Of a stretch of 64,000 nt of DNA, positions 41,721 through 51,179 are shown piece by piece. The stretch covers positions 1 to 64,000 of the forward strand of contig NZ_LIQH01000020.1 of assembly GCF_001418085.1 (NCBI RefSeq). The letters run 5' to 3'. The notes beneath the pieces were generated by a model that did not search any database, was not told where the DNA came from, and saw only the letters and a list, made by a program, of their open reading frames with translations. The DNA comes from Lacinutrix algicola. GTDB taxonomy: Bacteria; Bacteroidota; Bacteroidia; Flavobacteriales; Flavobacteriaceae. Both the position numbers and the translations under genes were made by a program. Every line of letters begins with the position of its first letter. Position 1 is the stretch's first letter.

Positions 41721-42101
41721 ATGAATAAAAGAATATTAATTCTAGCCACTGTTTTTGGCTTTTTTGCAGTAGTAATTGGAGCTTTTGCTGCTCATGGATT
41801 AAAACCTAAAATTTCTGCCTCTGCAATGCAATCTTTTGAGACAGGTGTGCGTTATCAAATGTATCACGCACTATTACTATTGTTTGTTGGTAATATGGAC
41901 GGCATATCTGCCAAAGCAAAAAAAATAGTGTTTTATTTAATAGGTGTTGGCATCTTGTTTTTTTCGGGTTCAATATATAGTTTGGCTACCAATAGTTTAA
42001 CTGGTTTCGATTTTAGCGTAATTGGTTTTATTACTCCAATTGGAGGATTATTACTTATTTTGTCTTGGGTAGTCTTATTTGTGGAATTTGTAAAAAAATA
42101 A
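41721..42101 (+). CDS. DUF423 family membrane protein
   Basis: 126 aa with four transmembrane helices. The N-terminus GFFAVVIGAFAAHGLKPKISASAMQSFETGVRYQMYHALLLL (in parts: GAFAAHGLK, VRYQMYHALLL) is the DUF423/YgdD signature, and the last helices carry FITPIGGLLLILSW. Inner-membrane protein of unknown function. Divergent from the saccharopine dehydrogenase gene and followed by pckA after 73 nt. Confidence 0.9.
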   Translation: MNKRILILATVFGFFAVVIGAFAAHGLKPKISASAMQSFETGVRYQMYHALLLLFVGNMDGISAKAKKIVFYLIGVGILFFSGSIYSLATNSLTGFDFSVIGFITPIGGLLLILSWVVLFVEFVKK

Positions 42102-42174
42102 GATAAATAACTTGTATTTTTATCAGTATCTCATATTTATGTGTAATTTTACACTCTAAACAATAATCTAAATT

Positions 42175-43791
42175 ATGGTAAACCATACACAATCTGCGAA
42201 ATCGATTTCGTTAGAACAATACGGTATTAAGAACGCTAATGTTCAATACCAATTATCTCCTCAAGAATTACAAGATATAACAATCGAGAAAGGACAAGGC
42301 GTGAAAGCGTCTTCCGGAGCTTTAGCTGTTAATACAGGTGAGTTTACTGGGCGTTCTCCAATGGATCGTTTTATTGTAAAAGACGATATTACAAAAGACC
42401 GCGTTTGGTGGGGAGACATAAACATTCCTTTCGATTCTGATAAATTTGATAAACTTTATAATAAAGTTGTCGATTATTTATCTGAAAAAGAAGTATTTGT
42501 AAGAGATAGTTATGCTTGTGCAGACGAAGATTATAAATTAAATATTCGTGTAATCAATGAGTTTCCTTGGAGTAACATGTTTGCATATAATATGTTTTTA
42601 CGCCCAACTGAAGAGGAGTTAAAAGATTTCTCTCCAGAATGGACTATCGTAAATGCACCAGATTTTATGGCAAATCCAGAAGAAGATGGTACACGCCAAC
42701 ATAACTTTGCTATCTTAAATTTTGAAAAGAAAATAGCTCTTATAGGTGGAACTGGTTATACTGGTGAAATTAAAAAAGGTATTTTCTCTGCATTAAACTT
42801 TATACTTCCGGTGTTTAAAAATACTTTACCAATGCACTGTAGTGCTAATGTTGGTAAAAATGATGATACCGCTATTTTCTTTGGACTATCAGGAACTGGA
42901 AAAACAACTTTATCTACAGATCCAGACAGAAGTTTAATTGGTGACGATGAGCATGGTTGGACTGCAGAAAACACTGTCTTTAATTTTGAAGGTGGTTGTT
43001 ATGCTAAAGTAATTAACTTGTCTCAAGAACAAGAACCAGAAATATTTGCAGCTATAAAAGAAGGTGCAATTCTGGAGAATGTAAAAATGAATGATAAAGG
43101 AGAAGTAGATTTTGAAGATACTTCTATTACGCAAAACACACGTGTAAGTTACCCAATTTATCATATTGAAAATATTAAGAAGCCATCTATAGGAAAGAAT
43201 CCTAAAAATATATTCTTTTTAACAGCAGATGCTTTTGGTGTATTGCCTCCAATTTCTAAATTAACTCCAGCTCAAGCAGCATACCACTTTATTTCTGGTT
43301 ATACAGCTAAGGTTGCAGGAACAGAAGCAGGAGTTAAAGAACCACAGCCATCATTTTCAGCTTGTTTTGGAGCGCCTTTTATGCCATTGCATCCAACAAA
43401 GTATGCAGAGATGCTAAGTAAGAAGATGTTAGATGCTAACGTTAATGTATGGTTAGTTAATACAGGATGGTCTGGTGGATCTTACGGTGTTGGTAAACGT
43501 ATGAAATTAAAATATACACGTGCTATGATTAGTGCAGTGTTAAATGGTGATTTAGGATTGTATAATTACGATGATTACCATATTCACTCTGTATTTGGAG
43601 TTGCGCAACCAAGATCATGTCCTGGAGTACCAACAGAAGTGTTGAGTCCTAGAGCAACTTGGAAAGATGATAAAGCATATTATGATACTGCCTTTAAATT
43701 AGCAAACGCATTTAGAAAAAACTTTGAACAGTTTGAAGATAATGCAAGCGAAGAAATAAGACGTGGTGGACCACAACGTTATGCTTACTAA
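42175..43791 (+). CDS. pckA: Phosphoenolpyruvate carboxykinase (ATP)
   Basis: 538 aa, full length. Signatures are FTGRSPMDRFIV near residues 59-70, GGTGYTGEIKKGIF, the kinase-1a P-loop GLSGTGKTTLS (about 242-252), the metal-binding DDEHGW, and the C-terminal NTGWSGGSYGVGKRMKL. It converts oxaloacetate and ATP to phosphoenolpyruvate, the first gluconeogenic step. Flavobacteria may also run it in the carboxylating direction. Single-gene unit with its own terminator. Confidence 0.98.
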   Translation: MVNHTQSAKSISLEQYGIKNANVQYQLSPQELQDITIEKGQGVKASSGALAVNTGEFTGRSPMDRFIVKDDITKDRVWWGDINIPFDSDKFDKLYNKVVDYLSEKEVFVRDSYACADEDYKLNIRVINEFPWSNMFAYNMFLRPTEEELKDFSPEWTIVNAPDFMANPEEDGTRQHNFAILNFEKKIALIGGTGYTGEIKKGIFSALNFILPVFKNTLPMHCSANVGKNDDTAIFFGLSGTGKTTLSTDPDRSLIGDDEHGWTAENTVFNFEGGCYAKVINLSQEQEPEIFAAIKEGAILENVKMNDKGEVDFEDTSITQNTRVSYPIYHIENIKKPSIGKNPKNIFFLTADAFGVLPPISKLTPAQAAYHFISGYTAKVAGTEAGVKEPQPSFSACFGAPFMPLHPTKYAEMLSKKMLDANVNVWLVNTGWSGGSYGVGKRMKLKYTRAMISAVLNGDLGLYNYDDYHIHSVFGVAQPRSCPGVPTEVLSPRATWKDDKAYYDTAFKLANAFRKNFEQFEDNASEEIRRGGPQRYAY

Positions 43792-43810
43792 GTATAACTA
43801 AACTATAACT

Positions 43811-43843
43811 AAAAAAGGCTTCTCGATAGAGAAGCCTTTTTTT
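43811..43843. terminator. Bidirectional terminator after pckA
   Basis: AAAAAAGGCTTCTC (43811-43824) pairs with GAGAAGCCTTTTTT (43829-43842) around a 4-nt loop, between the convergent pckA and hemD. Confidence 0.9.
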
Positions 43844-43868
43844 ATGAGATATAAAATAATAAGTGTTA

Positions 43869-44615
43869 TTATTTTTTATTTACAAGCGTAATGTATTTTT
43901 TTAAAGCCATTGTCATAGAAGGTGTTTCTGGTGTTGGAGCAGCAATATCGACTCTTAAACCTTTTGCTTCTACAGCTTTTATTGTTGTGTTTCCAAACAC
44001 TGCAATTCTCGTATCTTTTTGTTCGAAATCTGGAAAATTATGAAATAAAGAATCAATACCACTTGGGCTAAAGAATACTAATATATCATAAGTAACATTT
44101 TCTAAATCAGATAAATCACTAATTACAGTTTTATAAAAAACAGCTTCTTTCCAGTTTACACCTAAACCATTTAAAACTTCTGGCACTTCTGCTTTAAGTT
44201 TATCAGCTGCAGGTAATAAAAATGTTTCGTCTTTATATTTTTTAATTAAAGGAGAAAGTTCTGAAAATGTACGTTTACCAACATAAATTTTACGTTTTCT
44301 GTATACTACGTATTTTTGAAGGTAGTAGGCTACGGCCTCAGACTGGCAAAAATATTTCATGCTGTCTGGCACTTTAAAACGCATTTCGTCGGCTACTCTA
44401 AAAAAGTGATCGACTGCGTTTCTACTGGTTAGTATAATGGCTGTAAATTTACCAAGATCGATTTTTTGTTGTCTAATTTCTTTAGAAGGGACACCTTCTA
44501 CATGAATAAAAGGACGAAAATCTATTTTAACTTTCTGTCTTTCTGACAAGTCGAAATATGGTGAGTTTTCTATTTTAGGTTCCGGTTGCGATACTAAAAT
44601 GGTTTTTACTTTCAT
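43869..44615 (-). CDS. hemD: Uroporphyrinogen-III synthase family protein
   Basis: 248 aa with the two-lobe HemD pattern: KTILVSQPEP start, FTAIILTSRNAVDHFFR (about residues 53-69), YVGKRTFSEL, LLPAADKLKAEVPEVLNGLGV, then YDILVFFSPSGIDSLF and IAVFGNTTIKAVEAKGLRVDIAAPTPETPSM, the usual substrate-cleft end. It closes hydroxymethylbilane into uroporphyrinogen III for heme and siroheme. HemD is weakly conserved in sequence, but this combination is typical of flavobacteria. DUF4271 lies 22 nt upstream on the same strand. Confidence 0.92.
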   Translation of the reverse strand: MKVKTILVSQPEPKIENSPYFDLSERQKVKIDFRPFIHVEGVPSKEIRQQKIDLGKFTAIILTSRNAVDHFFRVADEMRFKVPDSMKYFCQSEAVAYYLQKYVVYRKRKIYVGKRTFSELSPLIKKYKDETFLLPAADKLKAEVPEVLNGLGVNWKEAVFYKTVISDLSDLENVTYDILVFFSPSGIDSLFHNFPDFEQKDTRIAVFGNTTIKAVEAKGLRVDIAAPTPETPSMTMALKKYITLVNKK

Positions 44616-44637
44616 ATTCTAATAGCTTTTTAAGACC

Positions 44638-45285
44638 TTATTGTAGTGTATATAACTTATACAAAACTAGATAAGGTGAAATTTCAAGTGCGCAAAGATA
44701 CAAAATAAAATAGAGCCAATTCTTTTTTATAGTTTTAAGATTATTTTTTATAAATAATAGGATGCCATAAACGTTAATTAAGGCCAACAATACTACAAAA
44801 ATAGAGGTGTTTGTATGTGTTGGATACCAAGAATACATTAGGATAGCATTAATCGGTATTAGTAATAGACCTAAGAAGTTTTTATAACTCACTTTTAAAA
44901 AAATGTAGTTATCAATAATAGCATCCATATTAAGAATGCTACTTACTAAACGTTCTAATAGTATTTTAATAAGAAATAAAATACTAATACCAAAGGCTAG
45001 TTTTGGTGGCGTTATGTATTCAGTTTTTGGAAGGTTTACACTTAAATTAAAGCATAGTAATGTAAAAACGGTTAAGCTAATAATGAGATTTAAAAAAAGT
45101 AAGCCTTCAAACAGGTCAAAAAACTTCTGTTCTCTAGAATAAACTTTTAAATATCTAAAGTTTATTAATAATACTTGAAAGTCTCTAAAACGTTTTGGGA
45201 ATAAAAGTTTAGTGATTGCAACAAGAACAAGACAAATTACAAGTAATATGGTATATAGTTCGGTTGAAAGGACTTCTCTTAGCAT
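44638..45285 (-). CDS. DUF4271 membrane protein
   Basis: 215 aa with five or six transmembrane helices, matching the Bacteroidota DUF4271 family that is routinely found next to hemD. There is a conserved basic stretch between the first helices (KLLFPKRFRDFQVL). No soluble domain or catalytic motif. Co-transcribed with hemD (22-nt gap). Function unknown. Confidence 0.85.
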   Translation of the reverse strand: MLREVLSTELYTILLVICLVLVAITKLLFPKRFRDFQVLLINFRYLKVYSREQKFFDLFEGLLFLNLIISLTVFTLLCFNLSVNLPKTEYITPPKLAFGISILFLIKILLERLVSSILNMDAIIDNYIFLKVSYKNFLGLLLIPINAILMYSWYPTHTNTSIFVVLLALINVYGILLFIKNNLKTIKKNWLYFILYLCALEISPYLVLYKLYTLQ

Positions 45286-45366
45286 GCCGTAAAATTATTA
45301 TAAAATTCTCAAGGCGATGCATCATTTATTAAGAAATTTTTATAAAAAAGCAATTGTCAAATTATG

Positions 45367-45374
45367 TACATTTG
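45367..45374 (+). promoter_or_regulatory. -7 promoter element before the DPM1-like/pyrC operon
   Basis: TACATTTG, a full TAnnTTTG match, 183 nt upstream of the first ATG. The long leader that follows shows no recognised riboswitch or strong hairpin. No -33 box at the standard spacing. Confidence 0.45.
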
Positions 45375-45556
45375 CCAAGAACTTATTTAAGCTTTTTCTA
45401 TTGTAGCTAAAATTAGTGCTAAAAGAGAACTACTTAAAGTGTTTTTTTATGTTTTGTAGTCTAAGCTATAAACAGAAAAGAACCAAAGAGTGGTTGAATA
45501 TTGGCATTTTTATCAAACAATAAAAAGGAATGAGTTCGTTTAATTAAAGACTTTTA

Positions 45557-46279
45557 ATGCAAGACGCTGTTGTAATTATACCCACTTTTAACGAAATTGA
45601 AAACATCGATGCTATTATCGAGGCTGTTTTTAGTCAAGAAAAAGCGTTTCATGTTTTGGTGGTAGACGATAATTCTCCAGATGGGACTGCAGATAAAGTA
45701 AGGGAGTTACAAAGTAAATATCCTGATGCTTTATTTTTAGAAGTTAGAAAAGAAAAATCGGGTTTAGGGACTGCTTACATTCATGGTTTTAAATGGTGTT
45801 TGGAAAGAACGTATGAGTATGTTTTTGAAATGGATGCCGATTTCTCTCATAACCCTAAAGACCTAGTAAGGCTTTATAATGCATGCCACGAAAAAGGTGC
45901 AGCATTAAGTATTGGATCACGTTATGTAAAAGGCATAAATGTTGTTAATTGGCCTTTAAGCCGAATTATATTATCTTATGGAGCCTCTATTTATGTGCGT
46001 TTAATTACAGGAATGCGCATTAACGATAGTACAGCAGGTTTTATTTGCTACCATAGAAGTGTATTAGAAAGTATTAATTTTGATGATATAAAATTTATAG
46101 GTTACGCTTTTCAAATAGAGATGAAATTTAAAGCCTATTTAAAACATTTTAAAATTGTGGAAGTTCCAGTGATTTTTACAGACAGAACAAAAGGACAATC
46201 TAAATTAAGCACAGGCATTATTTCTGAAGCAATATTTGGAGTAGTCTCAATGAAATTTAAAAGTATATTCAATAAATAA
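45557..46279 (+). CDS. Polyprenol monophosphomannose synthase-like glycosyltransferase (GT2)
   Basis: 240 aa single-domain GT2 enzyme of the DPM1 type. It starts [23 protein letters not shown], has [16 protein letters not shown], the DXD-containing [21 protein letters not shown], and [12 protein letters not shown]. It lacks the C-terminal membrane helices of larger family members. It should transfer mannose or another sugar from a nucleotide sugar to a polyprenyl phosphate. It lies 4 nt ahead of pyrC. Confidence 0.93.
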   Translation: MQDAVVIIPTFNEIENIDAIIEAVFSQEKAFHVLVVDDNSPDGTADKVRELQSKYPDALFLEVRKEKSGLGTAYIHGFKWCLERTYEYVFEMDADFSHNPKDLVRLYNACHEKGAALSIGSRYVKGINVVNWPLSRIILSYGASIYVRLITGMRINDSTAGFICYHRSVLESINFDDIKFIGYAFQIEMKFKAYLKHFKIVEVPVIFTDRTKGQSKLSTGIISEAIFGVVSMKFKSIFNK

Positions 46280-46283
46280 GATA

Positions 46284-47630
46284 ATGAGCGATAAAATAAC
46301 ACTTATTAAAAATGCCAAGATTGTAAATGAAGGCACAATTTTTAATGGAGACATATTAATTGAAGGTGAATTTATTACCAAAATAGATACGTCTATAAGT
46401 GCAAAATCTGCAAACGTTAATGTATTTGACGCCGAAGGAAAGTATGTTATTCCTGGAATGATAGACGATCAAGTTCACTTTAGAGAACCTGGTTTAACAC
46501 ATAAGGCAAATATAGAAACCGAGTCGCGCGCAGCAATTGCTGGTGGTATTACTTCGTTTATAGAAATGCCAAATACAAACCCACAAACTACAACTATAGA
46601 AAAGTTGAACGATAAGTTCGCTATAGCAAAAGAAACAGCTTATGCTAATTATTCTTTTATGTTTGGTGGGACTAATGATAACCTTGAGGAAATTTTAAAA
46701 GTTGATCCAAAACAAGTTGCTGGACTAAAATTATTTTTAGGTTCTTCTACAGGAAATATGCTGGTTGATAATCCAGAGGTTTTAGAAAAAATATTTAAAA
46801 GTACAGATTTGCTAATTTCTGTTCATTGTGAAGATGAAGCAACAATTAAAGCAAATACTGCAGTTTATATGGAGCGTTATGGAGATGATATTCCTTTAAA
46901 CTTGCATCCTATAATTAGAAGTGAAGAAGCGTGTTATTTATCGTCTTCTAAAGCTATCGAATTAGCAAAGAAAACTGGAGCAAGATTACATGTATTCCAT
47001 GTGTCTACAGGTAAAGAAACAGAGTTGTTTAGTAATAAAATACCGCTAAAAGATAAAAAAATCACAGCAGAGGTTTGTATACACCACTTGTGGTTTAGCG
47101 ATAAGGATTACGACGAGAAAGGCACTTTAATTAAGTGGAATCCAGCAGTAAAGACAGAAAAAGATAGAGAACAATTATTAAAAGCATTGCTTGACGATAG
47201 AATAGATGTTATTGCAACAGATCATGCACCACATACAATAGAAGAGAAAAATAACGTGTACACTAAAGCGCCTTCTGGAGGACCATTAGTACAACACGCT
47301 TTACCAGCTTTATTAGAGATGCACCATCGCGGACAAATATCTATTGAGAAAATTGTTGAGAAAACAGCACATAATCCTGCTATATTATTTAATGTAGAAA
47401 AACGTGGTTACGTTAAAGAAGGTTATTATGCAGATTTAGTTGTTGTAGATTTAAATAATCCATGGACCGTTAAAAAAGATAACATTTTATATAAATGTGG
47501 TTGGTCTCCTTTTGAGGGTACAACATTTAAATCGCGTATTACGCATACCTTTGTAAATGGAGGTTTAGCATATAAAAACTTTAAGTTTTATGATACTAAA
47601 TATGCAAAGCAATTAACGTTCGATAGATAG
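46284..47630 (+). CDS. pyrC: Dihydroorotase
   Basis: 448 aa amidohydrolase. Zinc-ligand region [23 protein letters not shown] (DxHxR type), [30 protein letters not shown] and the catalytic [13 protein letters not shown] are all present. It cyclises carbamoyl aspartate in pyrimidine synthesis. Starts 4 nt after the glycosyltransferase, followed by DUF4296 after 113 nt. The DHAPHT motif and ligands being intact argues for an active enzyme. Confidence 0.96.
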   Translation: MSDKITLIKNAKIVNEGTIFNGDILIEGEFITKIDTSISAKSANVNVFDAEGKYVIPGMIDDQVHFREPGLTHKANIETESRAAIAGGITSFIEMPNTNPQTTTIEKLNDKFAIAKETAYANYSFMFGGTNDNLEEILKVDPKQVAGLKLFLGSSTGNMLVDNPEVLEKIFKSTDLLISVHCEDEATIKANTAVYMERYGDDIPLNLHPIIRSEEACYLSSSKAIELAKKTGARLHVFHVSTGKETELFSNKIPLKDKKITAEVCIHHLWFSDKDYDEKGTLIKWNPAVKTEKDREQLLKALLDDRIDVIATDHAPHTIEEKNNVYTKAPSGGPLVQHALPALLEMHHRGQISIEKIVEKTAHNPAILFNVEKRGYVKEGYYADLVVVDLNNPWTVKKDNILYKCGWSPFEGTTFKSRITHTFVNGGLAYKNFKFYDTKYAKQLTFDR

Positions 47631-47687
47631 AAATCTGGAATAGTAGATGGTTTTGTTATTCCGAAAAGGAATAATTAATAAAAAGTA

Positions 47688-47730
47688 TAGCCTTTAATGG
47701 TTAGTGAAGTAACTATACCATTAAAGGCAT
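47688..47730. other. Strong hairpin between pyrC and DUF4296 gene
   Basis: GCCTTTAATGGT (47690-47701) pairs perfectly with ACCATTAAAGGC (47717-47728) over a 15-nt loop. There is no U tract after it, so it is not a standard terminator. It may stabilise the pyrC 3' end or lie in the leader of the next gene. Confidence 0.5.
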
Positions 47731-47743
47731 TAAATATAAGCAC

Positions 47744-48196
47744 ATGAAAATTACACACCTTTCATTTTTAGTATTGTTTTTAACATTAAGCTCGTGTTAT
47801 ACTTTTAGTAAACCAGAGAAACCAGAAAATCTTATTTCTGAAGATAAAATGGTTAGTGTCTTAGTAGATATGGCTATAATGTCCGCTTCTAAAGGTGTTA
47901 ATAAAAAGAAGTTAGAAGATAATGGTATTGTACCAGCCGAATATATTTACAAGAGAAACAATATAGATAGTATTACTTTTGCTGAAAGCAATGCATATTA
48001 TGCTTTTGATATAAAAACATACGACGCAATTTACAAACGTGTAAAAGATAGTTTAAGCGTTACAAGAGATAAGTATAAAGCTATCGAGGAAAAAGAAAAA
48101 GCAAAAGAAGCTGAAGAAAAAGAAAAAGAACGTAAAAACGATACTTTAAAATCGAGTAAAGGCAAGCTTTTAAAACGTGTAGATAAAAAAGACTAG
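47744..48196 (+). CDS. DUF4296 lipoprotein
   Basis: 150 aa. A lipobox signal ends LTLSSC (Cys18). Then comes the DUF4296 pattern ISEDKMVSVLVDMAIMSASKG and SNAYYAFDIKTYDAIYKRVKDSLSVTRDKY, a helical domain. The tail is a highly charged Lys/Glu-rich helix. Routinely encoded between pyrC and an epimerase in Bacteroidota; function unknown. Its stop overlaps the convergent epimerase gene by 4 nt. Confidence 0.88.
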   Translation: MKITHLSFLVLFLTLSSCYTFSKPEKPENLISEDKMVSVLVDMAIMSASKGVNKKKLEDNGIVPAEYIYKRNNIDSITFAESNAYYAFDIKTYDAIYKRVKDSLSVTRDKYKAIEEKEKAKEAEEKEKERKNDTLKSSKGKLLKRVDKKD

Positions 48197-49203
48197 TTCT
48201 TGTCTTTTAAATAGAATTTACAAGTCTCCTTTATTTCTGTTTCTAAATCTGAATATTCAAAATCTACGTGTGCTTTAATTTTATCGCCATTAAATTGAGA
48301 TTCCGATACTAAAGAGTCTGCAAGTTGCTTTGTTAGTATTCTTCTTTTACCGGTAACTTTATGTTTTAACCAATCTAGTCTCCAACCTATTTGCAATAAC
48401 CAATTTTTAGCTTCTTTTTTAGGTGTGTTTACACTTAAAGCCTCTGCACAAATAGCTAAGAATTTTTTATAAGTCCAATTTTTAGATACTAAAATAAAAC
48501 GTTCGTTTTTAACATCGCTTTGCATAAGTGTAAAAAGGGCATTCACAACATCGTTTACTGCAACATAGCCCACACTGCCTTTAGTATAATATTTTAAACC
48601 ATTAGCTACTGTTTTTATAATAGAACCGCTACCATATTTCCATATTCCAGGTCCAATAATAACCCCAGGATTTACAATTACGGCATCTAAGCCTTCTTGT
48701 GTACCACGCCAAACTTCTAGTTCTGCACCATACTTTGTAATAGCATACACACTATTATCTGTTTCAGGATTCCATTCGGTGTCTTCTGTAGTTATTTCTC
48801 CTGGTTTTGGTTCTCCAATAGCAGCAATAGAACTTATATAACACAATTTTGTAACATTAAAGGCAATAGAAAGATTAACAATGTTTGCGGTACCTTCTAC
48901 ATTTGTTTTTAGTAATAAGTCGAATTTATCGGGCTCGAAAGATACAAATGCTGCACAATGGTAAACGTGTGTTACATCTTTAAAAGCTTCGGTTAAAGCA
49001 GGAATATCGTTTAAATCGGCTTCAACCCAATCGATAGAGTTAAAAAGAGCTTCGGCGGTATTAGAATAATAAGAGAAAATACGTTTTATAGTATTAAACT
49101 TTTTTTCATTTCTATAAATAGCACGAACAGTTTGCTTCTCTTCTAATAATTTAAAAAGCAAATGTGCGCCTACAAATCCGGTTCCTCCTGTAACTAAAAT
49201 CAT
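48193..49203 (-). CDS. NAD-dependent epimerase/dehydratase (extended SDR)
   Basis: Start chosen at 49203 (MILVTGGTGFVGAHLLF), directly before the Rossmann strand; the ATG at 49227 adds MNIYYLRL, which is not conserved. 336 aa. GGTGFVGAHLL binds NAD(P), and the catalytic YxxxK is in SVYAITKYGAEL, followed by VIVNPGVIIGPG. This subgroup is usually annotated as a dihydroflavonol-reductase-like or sugar epimerase; substrate unknown. Divergent from tyrS. Confidence 0.9.
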   Translation of the reverse strand: MILVTGGTGFVGAHLLFKLLEEKQTVRAIYRNEKKFNTIKRIFSYYSNTAEALFNSIDWVEADLNDIPALTEAFKDVTHVYHCAAFVSFEPDKFDLLLKTNVEGTANIVNLSIAFNVTKLCYISSIAAIGEPKPGEITTEDTEWNPETDNSVYAITKYGAELEVWRGTQEGLDAVIVNPGVIIGPGIWKYGSGSIIKTVANGLKYYTKGSVGYVAVNDVVNALFTLMQSDVKNERFILVSKNWTYKKFLAICAEALSVNTPKKEAKNWLLQIGWRLDWLKHKVTGKRRILTKQLADSLVSESQFNGDKIKAHVDFEYSDLETEIKETCKFYLKDKN

Positions 49204-49256
49204 AAGTCGAAGGTAATAAATATTCAATATAGCATCTTAAATTATATAGCTATTTT

Positions 49257-49264
49257 TATCTTTG
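49257..49264 (+). promoter_or_regulatory. -7 promoter element for tyrS
   Basis: TATCTTTG, full TAnnTTTG match, 28 nt before the tyrS ATG. Confidence 0.55.
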
Positions 49265-49292
49265 CGAATCAATACACAAAATCAAGCATAAA

Positions 49293-50603
49293 ATGGCTAA
49301 TACATTTGTAGAAGAATTACGTTGGAGAGGTATGTTACACGACATCATGCCAGGAACAGAAGAGCAATTGAATAAGGAGATGACGACAGCTTATATAGGC
49401 TTCGATCCTACTAGCGATTCGTTACATATTGGTAGTTTAGTCCCGATTATTTTATTAGTACACCTTGAAAAAGCAGGACATAAGCCTGTTGCTTTAGTTG
49501 GTGGTGCTACCGGAATGATAGGTGATCCTTCGGGAAAAAGCGACGAGCGTAATTTATTAGACGAGGTTGCCCTAGCTCACAATGTAGCCGGTATTAAAAG
49601 TGTTTTATCTCGATTTTTAGATTTTAATTCTACTAATAAAAATGCTCCAGTTTTAGTAAATAACTACGATTGGATGAAGAATTTTAGCTTTATCGACTTT
49701 GCTCGCGACGTTGGAAAACGTATTACAGTAAATTACATGATGGCTAAAGACTCAGTTAAAAAACGTTTATCTGGAGACGAAGGAAACGTTGGTATGAGTT
49801 TTACAGAATTTACATACCAATTAATTCAAGGTTACGATTTTCACCACCTATACAAAACAATGGGTTGTAAATTGCAAATGGGAGGAAGCGACCAGTGGGG
49901 AAACATAACTACAGGAACAGAGCTAGTAAGACGTATGCACGATGGTGAAGACCAGGCAAAAGCGTATGCCATGACGTGTCCATTAATTACAAAAGCAGAC
50001 GGCTCTAAATTTGGTAAAAGTGAAGGTGGTAATGTATGGTTAGATACAGACAAAACTTCGGTTTACAAGTTTTACCAATTTTGGTTAAATACTACCGATG
50101 ATGATGCTGCAAAGTATATTAAAATATTTACGTTTTTAGATAAAGCGACTATAGAAGCGTTAATTGCAGAACATACTGAAACACCACATTTACGTTTATT
50201 ACAAAAGCGTTTGGCAAAAGAAGTAACTACGTTTGTACATTCTGAAGACGATTTTTTAAATGCTGAAAAAGCCTCTGGAATTTTATTTAGTAAAACTTTT
50301 AACGAAGACATTAGAACATTAAACGAAAGTTTATTTTTAGATGTTTTTGAAGGTGTACCACAAGCCGAAGTTACTAAAGCAGATTTAGAAGAAGGATTAG
50401 ATATGATTGCTGCTCTTGCAGATAAAACTAATTTTTTAAAGAGTAATAGCGAAGCTAGAAGAGCACTAAAAGAAAACGCTGTTGCCGTAAATAAAGACAA
50501 GGTAAAAGAAGATTATAAAATAACAACTCAAGATTTAATACACGATAAATACGTAGTATTAAACAAAGGGAAAAAGAATACTTATATTTTAAAAGTAGTA
50601 TAA
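49293..50603 (+). CDS. tyrS: Tyrosyl-tRNA synthetase
   Basis: 436 aa, TyrRS type 1. The HIGH motif reads [11 protein letters not shown] within [40 protein letters not shown] and the KMSKS-equivalent KFGKSEGG follow. The C-terminal S4-like RNA-binding domain ends [12 protein letters not shown]. It charges tRNA-Tyr. Single gene with its own terminator. Confidence 0.98.
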   Translation: MANTFVEELRWRGMLHDIMPGTEEQLNKEMTTAYIGFDPTSDSLHIGSLVPIILLVHLEKAGHKPVALVGGATGMIGDPSGKSDERNLLDEVALAHNVAGIKSVLSRFLDFNSTNKNAPVLVNNYDWMKNFSFIDFARDVGKRITVNYMMAKDSVKKRLSGDEGNVGMSFTEFTYQLIQGYDFHHLYKTMGCKLQMGGSDQWGNITTGTELVRRMHDGEDQAKAYAMTCPLITKADGSKFGKSEGGNVWLDTDKTSVYKFYQFWLNTTDDDAAKYIKIFTFLDKATIEALIAEHTETPHLRLLQKRLAKEVTTFVHSEDDFLNAEKASGILFSKTFNEDIRTLNESLFLDVFEGVPQAEVTKADLEEGLDMIAALADKTNFLKSNSEARRALKENAVAVNKDKVKEDYKITTQDLIHDKYVVLNKGKKNTYILKVV

Positions 50604-50626
50604 AACAATATTCTTTTTAAGTCTAT

Positions 50627-50666
50627 ATGCCTCACACGTTTTTTAAACATGTGAGGCTTTTTTTGT
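50627..50666 (+). terminator. Intrinsic terminator of tyrS
   Basis: GCCTCACA (50629-50636) pairs with TGTGAGGC (50650-50657), extended through an imperfect inner stem, and is followed by a T7 run. Confidence 0.85.
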
Positions 50667-50667
50667 T

Positions 50668-50738
50668 TTCTGTCATTCCTGCGAAGGCAGGAATCTATAT
50701 TATGAAAGTGGATTCCTGCCTTCGCAGGAATGACAGAA
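50668..50738. repeat. Perfect 28-bp inverted repeat (REP-like)
   Basis: Arms at 50668-50695 and 50711-50738 are perfect reverse complements over 28 bp, separated by 15 nt. The core is TTCCTGCGAAGGCAGGAA. Degenerate relatives lie at 22888-22952, and half-sites with the same CCTGC...GCAGG core at 17309-17336 and 62752-62768. This is typical of short dispersed repeats that may be moved by a REP-type transposase elsewhere. Confidence 0.8.
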
Positions 50739-50877
50739 TAGTAATACCTCAAAATCTTTGTAGGAATAACGAAACTTTAAGATCTTAAACCTTCACGATA
50801 ACGACAAAACTGTAAAATCTCAAAATAAATTTGCGATTTATTCTACTAGCTTCCTAATCTTAAATTTGTAAAGTTTA
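50739..50877. other. Spacer with no recognised feature
   Basis: AT-rich DNA between the REP-like inverted repeat and the tandem duplication. No open frame or hairpin of note was seen. Confidence 0.5.
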
Positions 50878-50884
50878 ACAAATA

Positions 50885-50925
50885 AAAAAAAGCCCGAATG
50901 CAAAGCTGCAATCGGACTTTTTATA
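50885..50925 (-). terminator. Terminator hairpin, outer copy
   Basis: AGCCCGAATGCA (from 50891) pairs with TGCAATCGGACT (to 50918), G-U pairs allowed, with A/T runs on both sides. Duplicate of the hairpin at 51070. Confidence 0.75.
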
Positions 50926-51063
50926 AAAAATTAGCTAACCAACTAAAAACTAATTTTTCTTTTTCATAACTATTAAAGATTCAATTAACAAATCAATAAA
51001 TTAATCTTCTTTACTAATAGTCTTCCAACCTTGGTCGGCTTCTTTTATTAAACCTTACAAATA

Positions 51064-51104
51064 AAAAAAAGCCCGAATGCAAAGCTGTAATCGGACTTTT
51101 TATA
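51064..51104 (-). terminator. Terminator hairpin of the YHS gene
   Basis: AGCCCGAATGCA (from 51070) with TGTAATCGGACT (to 51097), followed on the minus strand by a T-rich tract, about 80 nt after the YHS stop. Confidence 0.75.
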
Positions 51105-51179
51105 AAAAATTAGTTAACCAACTAAAAACTAATTTTTCTTTTTCATAACTATTAAAGATTCAATTAACACTTCATTAAA

